In this document: one piece after another, positions 17,008 through 23,826 of the stretch | How positions within the stretch are numbered: the first letter of the stretch is position 1 | Layout of the letters: each line of letters begins with the position of its first letter | Made by a program: the position numbers and the translations under genes | Origin: an uncultured Prevotellaceae bacterium | Lineage (GTDB): Bacteria; Bacteroidota; Bacteroidia; Bacteroidales; Bacteroidaceae | Direction: 5' to 3' | Assembly: GCA_902800585.1 (NCBI GenBank) | Contig: CADCEW010000051.1 | Span: 1-33,396, forward strand | Length of the DNA stretch: 33,396 nucleotides | Notes under the pieces: generated by a model | The model's input: only the letters and a program-made list of their open reading frames with translations | The model's database searches: none | What the model was told of the DNA's origin: nothing

Positions 17008-17280
17008 CTACTTCTCAATGACAGCGAGGACATCACTCTGACGCATCATCAGATACTTCTCACCCTCAAACTCCAGTTCAGTGCCACTGTACTTGCCATA
17101 TAGCACTTCATCTCCTGCCTTCAGGATCATCTCTTCATCCTTTGTTCCCTGACCTACGGCCTTGATGGTTCCATGCAGGGGTTTCTCCTTAGCGGTATCA
17201 GGAATGATGATACCACCGATCTTCTCTTCTGCCGGTGCGGGCAATACCAACACGCGGTCTCCTAATGGTTTGATGTTCAT
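17008..17280 (-). CDS. groES: Co-chaperonin GroES (Hsp10)
   Basis: A 90-residue GroES, normal length, with the start [12 protein letters not shown], the mobile loop [17 protein letters not shown] (span about 18-34) and the conserved [11 protein letters not shown] (57-67). It forms the heptameric lid on GroEL and is the first gene of the bicistronic groESL operon. Upstream is a sigma54-like promoter and an inverted repeat but no CIRCE. Confidence 0.99.
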   Translation of the reverse strand: MNIKPLGDRVLVLPAPAEEKIGGIIIPDTAKEKPLHGTIKAVGQGTKDEEMILKAGDEVLYGKYSGTELEFEGEKYLMMRQSDVLAVIEK

Positions 17281-17309
17281 AATACTTCTTATTTAATGTT
17301 TTACGTTAA

Positions 17310-17374
17310 ACTTTCTGCCTCAGAATATGCGAAAAACGTGCCAATCTTCAACAACTGACACATTGGCAGAAAGT
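17310..17374. repeat. Inverted repeat flanking the groES promoter
   Basis: ACTTTCTGCC at 17310-17319 is exactly complementary to GGCAGAAAGT at 17365-17374, 45 bp apart, and a nested pair TGCCAAT (17339-17345) / ATTGGCA (17362-17368) shares the outer arm. The two pairings are mutually exclusive in part. Could be activator sites or an operator. Confidence 0.6.
17327..17343 (-). promoter_or_regulatory. groES: Sigma54-like (-24/-12) promoter of groES-groEL
   Basis: On the minus strand the sequence TGGCACGTTTTTCGCAT (17343-17327) matches the sigma54 consensus TGGCACG-N4-TTGCW with one mismatch, and GG and GC are exactly 10 bases apart. The start point would be near 17318, 38 bases above the groES ATG. 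No good TTTG/TAnnTTTG promoter is seen in this gap. Confidence 0.55.
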
Positions 17375-17413
17375 ACCTTTACCTTATTAATATATTATAA
17401 TTTTCAATTTTCG

Positions 17414-17445
17414 TTTGGCACTTTCCACAAAATACCGTATCTTTG
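17414..17445 (+). promoter_or_regulatory. Bacteroidetes-type promoter for sppA and the following operon
   Basis: TTTG at 17414-17417, exactly 20 bp, then TATCTTTG at 17438-17445. It fixes the sppA start at ATG 17473, since the in-frame TTG at 17443 lies in the -7 box. Confidence 0.85.
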
Positions 17446-17472
17446 CAGAATATTATCAATTGTAAACAAGTT

Positions 17473-19245
17473 ATGAAAGATTTTTTAAAGTATGTGCTTG
17501 CCACAATTACTGGCATCATCGTATTAGGGCTCATCATGGGCATTTTCTTTGTGATCTCATTGGTTGGACTGGCTGCCTCTTCTGCATCCACCGTTCCTGT
17601 TGAAAAGAACTCTGTCTTTACCTTTATGCTCTCCGGACAAGTGGATGAGCGAGTTCAGGATGATTTCGTAGGACAACTGACTGGAGAGGTCAGTGAGAAT
17701 ATGGGATTGGAAGACATCGTTGCCTCCATCAAGAAGGCAAAGACAAACGAGGACATCAAAGGTATTTATATCGAAGCTGGTGTATTCTCCGTAGATGCTC
17801 CTGCAACTGCGCATGCCATCCGTGAAGCATTGCTTGACTTCAAGAAAAGCGGCAAATGGATTGTTGCCTACGGTGACAGTTACACCCAGACATCCTATTA
17901 TATCTGCTCAGTAGCAGACAAAATCTATCTGAATCCACAAGGAATGGTTGACTGGCACGGACTTGCCTCTAATCCTTATTTCTTGAAAGACCTCCTCGCT
18001 AAGTTTGGTGTTAAAGTTCAACTCTGCAAGGTAGGTAAATACAAGAGTGCTCCTGAAATGCTGACCGCAGACAAGATGAGTGAGCCAAACCGTGAGCAGG
18101 TAACTGCCTATATGACAGGCATCTGGAATGTGATGCTGAAGGATGTATCTGCAAGTCGTAAAATTCCCGTAGATTCCCTCAATGCCTACGCCGACCGCTT
18201 CGTTGCTCTTGCCAATCAACCTGACTTAGTAAAGATGAAACTGATAGACAAGTTGATGTACACCGACGAGGTAAAGGGTGAAATCAAGAAACTCTTGAAG
18301 ATTGACGCTGACGAGGATATCAAGCAATTGTCTCTCTCTGACATGATTAACGTGAAAGGCGCAAAGGAGAAAGGCGACGAGATTGCCATCTACTATGCCT
18401 ACGGTGAAATCGTGGACTCAGAGACAGGAAGTCTCACCGAACAAGGACATAACATTGTTGCCAATACCGTTTGCAAGGATCTGGAGAAACTCGCTAACGA
18501 CGATGATGTGAAAGCCGTTGTCCTGCGTGTCAACTCTCCTGGTGGTTCTGCTTACGCTTCTGAGCAGATATGGCATGCCATCCAGATGCTGAAAGCAAAG
18601 AAACCCGTTGTTGTCTCGATGGGTGGCTATGCTGCATCAGGAGGCTACTATATCAGTTGCGGTGCCAACTATATTTATACAGAGCCTACTACTGTCACAG
18701 GTTCTATCGGTATCTTCGGCATGTTCGCTGACTTCAGCGGACTGCTGACAGAGAAGTTAGGTGTGAAGTTCGATGAGGTGAAGACCAATAAGCATGCTGC
18801 CTTCGGTACAATAGCACGTCCTTTCAACGAAGAGGAAATGGCACTGCTCGACCAGTATATCGGTCGTGGCTATGAACTTTTCCGTAAGCGTGTTGCTGAC
18901 GGTCGCAAACTGTCTATCGACGCTGTCGAGGAGATTGCCCAGGGACGTGTTTGGTTAGGCAACGACGCTCTTGGTATTAAGTTGGTGGATGCTATCGGTT
19001 CTATGGACGATGCTGTGAAGAAGGCTGCTCAACTTGCCAAGCTCAGCGAATACAAGACAAAGGGATATCCGGAGCCTACCGACTGGTTTACCCAGTTGCT
19101 CAATAAGACGAACAAGAACAATTATTTGGACGAGCAGATGCGCGCTACATTTGGTGAGTATTACGAGCCCCTTCGCTATGTCAAGAACCTCGACAAGCAG
19201 AGTGCCATTCAGGCACGCTTGCCTTTCTTCTTTAGTATAAAATAA
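17473..19245 (+). CDS. sppA: Signal peptide peptidase SppA (67K type)
   Basis: A 590-residue membrane serine protease that degrades cleaved signal peptides. One N-terminal transmembrane helix (about 8-35) anchors two tandem Clp-protease-like domains. The catalytic Lys is in the first domain (Lys191 in GKYKSAPE) and the nucleophile Ser389 in the second (GGYAASGGY), the arrangement of the E. coli 67-kDa enzyme. Start chosen at 17473, 28 bases below the promoter. First gene of an apparent operon with lpxK (9 bp gap), a purine nucleoside phosphorylase and thiL. Confidence 0.96.
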   Translation: MKDFLKYVLATITGIIVLGLIMGIFFVISLVGLAASSASTVPVEKNSVFTFMLSGQVDERVQDDFVGQLTGEVSENMGLEDIVASIKKAKTNEDIKGIYIEAGVFSVDAPATAHAIREALLDFKKSGKWIVAYGDSYTQTSYYICSVADKIYLNPQGMVDWHGLASNPYFLKDLLAKFGVKVQLCKVGKYKSAPEMLTADKMSEPNREQVTAYMTGIWNVMLKDVSASRKIPVDSLNAYADRFVALANQPDLVKMKLIDKLMYTDEVKGEIKKLLKIDADEDIKQLSLSDMINVKGAKEKGDEIAIYYAYGEIVDSETGSLTEQGHNIVANTVCKDLEKLANDDDVKAVVLRVNSPGGSAYASEQIWHAIQMLKAKKPVVVSMGGYAASGGYYISCGANYIYTEPTTVTGSIGIFGMFADFSGLLTEKLGVKFDEVKTNKHAAFGTIARPFNEEEMALLDQYIGRGYELFRKRVADGRKLSIDAVEEIAQGRVWLGNDALGIKLVDAIGSMDDAVKKAAQLAKLSEYKTKGYPEPTDWFTQLLNKTNKNNYLDEQMRATFGEYYEPLRYVKNLDKQSAIQARLPFFFSIK

Positions 19246-19254
19246 ATAAGGTGA

Positions 19255-20433
19255 ATGAGAGTAGAAGGCGACTTCATCAAGATCAATAAATGGTTATTGC
19301 CCCTCAGTGCCCTGTACGGAACCGCTATCAAACTCCGTAACATGGCATTTGAGGTGGGCATTCTGAAAAGCCGTTCCTTTGACGTACCTGTCATCTCCGT
19401 GGGTAACATCACGGTAGGGGGAACTGGCAAGACTCCCCATGTAGAGTACTTGGTGAAGCACCTTAAAGACCTCTTTCATGTAGCTGTATTAAGCAGAGGT
19501 TATAAGCGTAAGAGTAAAGGATTCATCATCGCAACGTCCGACACCACAATGCCTAAGATTGGTGACGAGCCGTTCCAAATGAAACAGAAATTCCCCGATG
19601 TCACCATCGCAGTGGACAAAAGCCGTTGTCATGGTATTGAGAAACTGACCGACATTGATAAGACATTGGATGTCATCCTTCTGGATGACGCCTTCCAGCA
19701 CCGTTATGTCAAGCCTGGCATCAATATCTTGTTGGTCGATTATCACCGATTAGTCATCTATGACACGCTGTTGCCAGCAGGAAGACTCCGTGAGCCGTTG
19801 ACAGGGAAAGATCGTGCCGATATCGTCATCATCACGAAATGTCCGAAAGACCTGAAACCGATGGAGTTCCGTGTTATCACCAAGGCAATGAGTCTCTATC
19901 CTTATCAGCAACTTTTCTTTACGACACTGGAGTATGGTGAGTTGAATCCAATCTTTGGAGATTTCGGAGAACTCAGAGAACTCAAAAACCTCAAGGACTA
20001 TCACATCCTTCTGCTTACAGGCATCGCCTCGCCTGAACAAATGACTCATGACTTAACACCATTAGTTAAGGATATCACGCCATTGACGTTTGCTGACCAT
20101 CATCGTTTCAAGGCAAAGGACATCCAACTCATCAACGAGACCTTCGACCAGATTCCACAGCCGTGTTGTGTTATTACGACAGAAAAAGATGCTACACGTC
20201 TTTACGATATCGAAGGACTCAGTGAGAAGGTACGCAAAAACATCTATACCCTTCCTGTCAACATCCGCTTCATGCAAAAACAGGAAGATACGTTTAACCA
20301 ACATATCATCAGCTATGTACGAAAAAATTCAAGAAACAGCATCTTGGCTAAAACAAAAGATGACCACAAACCCCAAGACAGCCATCATTCTGGGGACAGG
20401 CCTCGGACAATTAGCTTCCGAGATAACCGATAA
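19255..20433 (+). CDS. lpxK: Tetraacyldisaccharide 4'-kinase (lipid A synthesis)
   Basis: A 392-residue LpxK, which phosphorylates the 4' position of the lipid A disaccharide at the inner membrane. The N-terminal part has LLPLSALYG and LRN near the membrane helix, the Walker A motif VGGTGKT (54-60), LSRGYKRKSKG at about 83-93 and DDAFQHR at about 146-152. Residues about 236-247 (DFGELRELKNLK) are a low-complexity insertion from a 9-bp repeat. The last 39 residues overlap the start of the next gene by 119 bp in a different frame; they are basic and probably not conserved. It starts 9 bp after sppA. Confidence 0.95.
   Translation: MRVEGDFIKINKWLLPLSALYGTAIKLRNMAFEVGILKSRSFDVPVISVGNITVGGTGKTPHVEYLVKHLKDLFHVAVLSRGYKRKSKGFIIATSDTTMPKIGDEPFQMKQKFPDVTIAVDKSRCHGIEKLTDIDKTLDVILLDDAFQHRYVKPGINILLVDYHRLVIYDTLLPAGRLREPLTGKDRADIVIITKCPKDLKPMEFRVITKAMSLYPYQQLFFTTLEYGELNPIFGDFGELRELKNLKDYHILLLTGIASPEQMTHDLTPLVKDITPLTFADHHRFKAKDIQLINETFDQIPQPCCVITTEKDATRLYDIEGLSEKVRKNIYTLPVNIRFMQKQEDTFNQHIISYVRKNSRNSILAKTKDDHKPQDSHHSGDRPRTISFRDNR
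19960..19995 (+). repeat. 9-bp tandem repeat inside lpxK
   Basis: Four units of 9 bp with consensus near GAACTCARA: 19960-19968 (divergent), 19969-19977, 19978-19986 and 19987-19995. Being a multiple of three it keeps the frame and encodes an EL(R/K)-type repeat. The same unit occurs in the tolC-like gene at 30210-30236. Confidence 0.65.
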
Positions 20434-21187
20434 AAAGGAGATTCCCTATGCAGAGATTCCCAATTTCCCTGTATCAACGGTAGAAGGACATAGTGGCAAA
20501 CTCATCTTTGGAAAATTAGGCGGCATCGATATCCTTGCCATGCAAGGACGCTTCCATTTCTATGAAGGTTATTCCATGAAGGAGGTCACCTTCCCTGTCC
20601 GTGTGATGTATGAGTTGGGCATCAAGACACTTTTCGTATCCAATGCGGCTGGTGGTATGAACCCGAAGTTCAGAATCGGCGACCTGATGATTATCACTGA
20701 CCATATCAATTTCTTCCCGGAACATCCGCTCCGCGGAAAGAACTATCCTACAGGACCTCGTTTCCCAGACATGCATGAGACTTATGACAAGAAGCTAATC
20801 AAGCTGGCTTCTGATATTGCCTATGAGAAGAAAATCCGTGTCACCTATGGTGTATATATCGGCTTACAAGGACCTACCTTCGAGACACCTGCAGAATATA
20901 GGATGTATCATCTATTAGGTGCCGATGCCGTCGGTATGTCTACCGTCCCTGAAGTCATTGTCGCCCACCATTGTGGCATCCGTACCTTCGGTATCTCTGT
21001 CATTACGGACTTAGGCGGTTTCGACAATCCTGTGGAAGTCAGTCACGAGGAAGTGCAGGAGGCTGCCAATGCAGCCCAACCTTTCATGACAGAGATCATG
21101 CGTGAGATGATTATACGTTCAGAGAGTGTAGAGTCTGATAAGAAAGAAAGCTATAACACAGAACATCCGACAGAAAAATGGAAATAG
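20315..21187 (+). CDS. Purine nucleoside phosphorylase, trimeric (class II) type
   Basis: A 290-residue enzyme that splits inosine or guanosine with phosphate to base and ribose-1-phosphate in purine salvage. Motifs: ILGTGLGQLASEI (25-37), RFHFYEGYSMKEVTFPVRVM (span about 81-100), SNAAGGMN (phosphate and ribose site), GPTFETPAEYRM, and VGMSTVPEVIVAHH. Start at ATG 20315 (MYEKIQETASWLKQKM) is where homology begins; this puts its first 119 bp inside the 3' end of lpxK. The C-terminal 20 residues are hydrophilic and extra. It overlaps thiL by 10 bp. Confidence 0.95.
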   Translation: MYEKIQETASWLKQKMTTNPKTAIILGTGLGQLASEITDKKEIPYAEIPNFPVSTVEGHSGKLIFGKLGGIDILAMQGRFHFYEGYSMKEVTFPVRVMYELGIKTLFVSNAAGGMNPKFRIGDLMIITDHINFFPEHPLRGKNYPTGPRFPDMHETYDKKLIKLASDIAYEKKIRVTYGVYIGLQGPTFETPAEYRMYHLLGADAVGMSTVPEVIVAHHCGIRTFGISVITDLGGFDNPVEVSHEEVQEAANAAQPFMTEIMREMIIRSESVESDKKESYNTEHPTEKWK

Positions 21188-22239
21188 CAAAATTGGGTGA
21201 GTTCGGACTCATCGACAGGCTGACCAAAGATATAAAGCCACAAAACGAGTCTACCAAATATGGTGTAGGCGACGATTGTGCTGTACTCCACTACCCCGAC
21301 AATGAGGTGTTGGTAACGACGGACATGTTGATGGAAGGTGTACATTTCGACCTCACTTATATTGACATGGAGCACTTAGGTTGGAAATCAGCTATGGTGA
21401 ATATCAGTGATATTTTCGCCATGAACGGCACCCCACGACAGATAACTGTCAGTATGGCACTCAGCAAGCGCTTCACCGTTGAGGACATGGAACAGTTCTA
21501 TAACGGACTACGTCTTGCTTGTGAAAAATGGAACGTGGATATTGTTGGTGGTGACACTACTTCTTCCTATACAGGTCTTGCCATCAGTATCACCTGTATC
21601 GGAGAGGCCCGCAAGGAGGATATCGTCTATCGCAACGGTGCCAAGGAGACAGACCTTATCTGTGTCAGTGGCGACCTCGGGGCTGCCTATATGGGTTTAC
21701 AACTCCTGGAACGTGAGAAAACAGTTTATTATGCACAAGTGGACGAGGCTAAAAAGAAAGGCGACCATAAGGCTTTAGAAGAACTCTCCCATTTTCAACC
21801 TGACTTCGCTGGCAAGGAGTATCTCTTACAGCGTCAGTTAAAGACGGAGGCTCGTGGCGATATCATCCAACGGCTACGCGAAGCGAATATCCGTCCTACC
21901 TCTATGATGGATATCAGCGACGGACTGAGCAGCGAGCTCATGCATATCTGTACACAGAGTCATGTGGGTTGCCGTATCTTTGAGAAACAAATACCCATTG
22001 ACTATCAAACGGCTGTGATGGCTGAGGAACTGAATATGAACGTGACGACGTGTGCGCTGAATGGCGGCGAGGACTACGAACTACTTTTTACCGTCCCCAT
22101 CGGCGACCATGAGAAGATTGAAGCGATGGAGGATGTGAAGCTTATCGGACATATCACCAAAGAGAGTCTCGGACATATCCTCGTCACTCGTGACGACCAG
22201 GAGTTTGAACTCAAAGCTCAGGGATGGAATCCGTTATAA
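21178..22239 (+). CDS. thiL: Thiamine-monophosphate kinase
   Basis: A 353-residue ThiL of the AIR synthase/selenophosphate synthetase fold, converting thiamine phosphate and ATP to thiamine diphosphate. Visible motifs are GVGDDCAV (29-36), TTDMLMEGVHF (47-57), GWKSAMVNISDIFAMNG (span about 69-85), VGGDTTSS and MMDISDGLSSEL, with NGGEDYELLF near the end. These Asp residues bind Mg2+ and ATP. Longer than E. coli ThiL (325) by an insertion of about 25 residues around 185-215. Last gene of the sppA operon, followed by a terminator at 22269-22301. Confidence 0.96.
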   Translation: MEIAKLGEFGLIDRLTKDIKPQNESTKYGVGDDCAVLHYPDNEVLVTTDMLMEGVHFDLTYIDMEHLGWKSAMVNISDIFAMNGTPRQITVSMALSKRFTVEDMEQFYNGLRLACEKWNVDIVGGDTTSSYTGLAISITCIGEARKEDIVYRNGAKETDLICVSGDLGAAYMGLQLLEREKTVYYAQVDEAKKKGDHKALEELSHFQPDFAGKEYLLQRQLKTEARGDIIQRLREANIRPTSMMDISDGLSSELMHICTQSHVGCRIFEKQIPIDYQTAVMAEELNMNVTTCALNGGEDYELLFTVPIGDHEKIEAMEDVKLIGHITKESLGHILVTRDDQEFELKAQGWNPL

Positions 22240-22268
22240 ACGACGAAAAGAACCCACTTATAAAAAAT

Positions 22269-22301
22269 AATCCGCCAAAAGTTTGGTGGATTGTTTTTTT
22301 T
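22269..22301 (+). terminator. Intrinsic terminator after thiL
   Basis: An 11-bp stem, AATCCGCCAAA with TTTGGTGGATT (one G-T pair), a 2-nt loop that will open to a few more, then G and eight T. The right arm contains the -33 TTTG of the next promoter. Confidence 0.85.
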
Positions 22302-22313
22302 GTCGTACCTTTG
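22282..22313 (+). promoter_or_regulatory. Bacteroidetes-type promoter of the tRNA-Phe gene
   Basis: TTTG at 22282-22285, exactly 20 bp, then TACCTTTG at 22306-22313. The start would be near 22320, about 34 bases before the mature tRNA. Confidence 0.8.
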
Positions 22314-22353
22314 CACCCGCAATCAAGAGGATTGCATTAAGAAACATAATGAT

Positions 22354-22426
22354 GGTGCCTTAGCTCAGTTGGTAGAGCATCGGACTGAAAATCCGTGTGT
22401 CCCCGGTTCGATTCCTGGAGGTACCA
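22354..22426 (+). tRNA. tRNA-Phe (anticodon GAA)
   Basis: The cloverleaf is complete: acceptor GGTGCCT (22354-22360) with AGGTACC (22419-22425), a D arm TAGCTCAGTTGGTAGAG, anticodon GAA at 22387-22389 in a CTGAAAA loop, and a T arm with GGTTCGATTCC. The discriminator is A22426, and CCA is not encoded, so it is added after transcription. It follows its own promoter and stands alone. Confidence 0.97.
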
Positions 22427-22467
22427 CTCCTCCTTTCATTGCAGGGGCTTTTCTTTTTTCTATCTTG

Positions 22468-22498
22468 TTGCATATTCCAATCTTTTTTCGTATATTTG
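22468..22498 (+). promoter_or_regulatory. Bacteroidetes-type promoter for the radical SAM gene
   Basis: TTG at 22468-22470, exactly 20 bp, then TATATTTG at 22491-22498, 18 bp above the ATG at 22517. Confidence 0.8.
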
Positions 22499-22516
22499 CC
22501 ATCAAATGACAAGATC

Positions 22517-23806
22517 ATGCTGACAGAAAAGACTATGGAGAAAATGCGCATCCTGACGGAGTCGGCGAAGTACGATGTGTCGTGCTCGTCGAGTGGTACT
22601 GTGCGCAGCGGTAAGAAAGGGATGGTAGGTAATACTGTCGGCGGCATGGGTATCTGTCATTCGTTCGCTGATGACGGGCGTTGTATCTCGTTACTGAAGA
22701 TTATGCTCACCAACTACTGCATGTACGACTGTGCCTATTGCATCAACCGCCGCTCGAACGACATTCAACGTGCGACGCTCTCCGTCTCGGAACTGGAAGA
22801 GATCACGATGGAGTTTTATCGTCGCAACTATATCGAAGGACTCTTCCTCAGCAGTGGTGTGGTACGTAACCCCGACTATACGATGGAGCGACTGACAGCC
22901 ATCGTCCGCGACCTCCGCACCATCCACCGCTTTAATGGCTACATCCACCTGAAGGCAATCCCTGGTGCCTCACAGGAGTTACTTGCCGAAGCAGGACGCT
23001 ATGCCGACCGCATGAGTGTGAACATTGAGATTCCGAAGGAGGAATCGTTAAAGGCTTTGGCTCCCGAGAAAGATCATCAAAGTGTTTTCCAACCCATGCG
23101 ACTTATCCAACAGAGCGCCCTTGAGAACAAAGAGGAGCGCAAGAAGTTCCGTCATGCCCCCCATTTCGTACCTGCAGGTCAGTCGACGCAAATGATTGTG
23201 GGAGCCACCAACGAGACGGATAAGGATATCCTGCAGATGTCTTCCTCGCTCTATCAGCAACCCACCATGCGCCGTGTCTATTATTCTGGCTATATCAGCG
23301 TAAACACTTACGACAAGCGACTGCCTGTCCTGAAGCAACCGCCCTTGGTGCGTGAAAATCGTCTTTACCAGGCAGACTGGCTATTGCGCTTCTATCATTT
23401 CGATGTCAATGAGATTGTTGACGATGCACACAGTCATCTCGACCTCGACGTCGACCCGAAGTTAGGCTGGGCTTTACGTCATCCCGAATACTTCCCTGTT
23501 GATATCAACCACGACGACTATGAACGTATCCTTCGTGTGCCTGGCATCGGAACGAAGTCGGCATGGCTCATTGTCAACAGCCGCCGCTTCAACCGTCTCA
23601 CGTCTTATCACCTAAAGAAGATAGGCGTTGTGATGAAAAAGGCGAAGTATTTCATTACCTGTGGTGAACTTACCAGCACCTTCTCACAACCTATCATTGG
23701 TATCAATGAACTGCGCCCTGAACGCCTTCGCCCCTTACTCGTCTCCAAGGCACAACAAAAGAGAGTTGCCGACGAACAGCAACTCACCCTTGATTTCGAA
23801 GAATAA
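22517..23806 (+). CDS. Radical SAM protein of the UDG-linked DNA modification/repair type
   Basis: A 429-residue radical SAM enzyme. The Fe-S cluster motif is C68-MYD-C72-AY-C75 (CxxxCxxC). The N-terminal SCSSSGTVR and the stretch after the cluster (INRRSNDIQRA) match the family predicted to act in DNA modification or repair (TIGR03916 type), and the C-terminus has a helix-hairpin-helix DNA-binding motif (VPGIGTKSAWLIV, about 343-355). In most genomes it sits next to a uracil-DNA-glycosylase-like protein. Here that partner is at 32185-32988, on the same strand, separated by an outer-membrane protein gene and an efflux operon. Start at 22517, 18 bases below the promoter; the frame is open further upstream but would run into the tRNA. 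The reaction is unknown. Confidence 0.9.
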   Translation: MLTEKTMEKMRILTESAKYDVSCSSSGTVRSGKKGMVGNTVGGMGICHSFADDGRCISLLKIMLTNYCMYDCAYCINRRSNDIQRATLSVSELEEITMEFYRRNYIEGLFLSSGVVRNPDYTMERLTAIVRDLRTIHRFNGYIHLKAIPGASQELLAEAGRYADRMSVNIEIPKEESLKALAPEKDHQSVFQPMRLIQQSALENKEERKKFRHAPHFVPAGQSTQMIVGATNETDKDILQMSSSLYQQPTMRRVYYSGYISVNTYDKRLPVLKQPPLVRENRLYQADWLLRFYHFDVNEIVDDAHSHLDLDVDPKLGWALRHPEYFPVDINHDDYERILRVPGIGTKSAWLIVNSRRFNRLTSYHLKKIGVVMKKAKYFITCGELTSTFSQPIIGINELRPERLRPLLVSKAQQKRVADEQQLTLDFEE

Positions 23807-23826
23807 TCTTTATTATCGACTAATCT

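Noticed and set aside
17281..17442. CIRCE (HrcA) operator before groES
   Set aside because: No TTAGCACTC / GAGTGCTAA pair is present. The inverted repeat found has a different sequence and a 45-bp gap.
20090..20314. Upstream extension of the nucleoside phosphorylase
   Set aside because: The extra 75 residues are basic and lie in another frame over well-conserved lpxK sequence.
22354..22426. tRNA-Phe as an integration site for a mobile element
   Set aside because: No integrase and no second copy of the tRNA 3' end was seen within the window on either side.
22397..22516. Longer N-terminus of the radical SAM protein
   Set aside because: It would begin inside the tRNA and cross the promoter; homology starts at the ATG at 22517.
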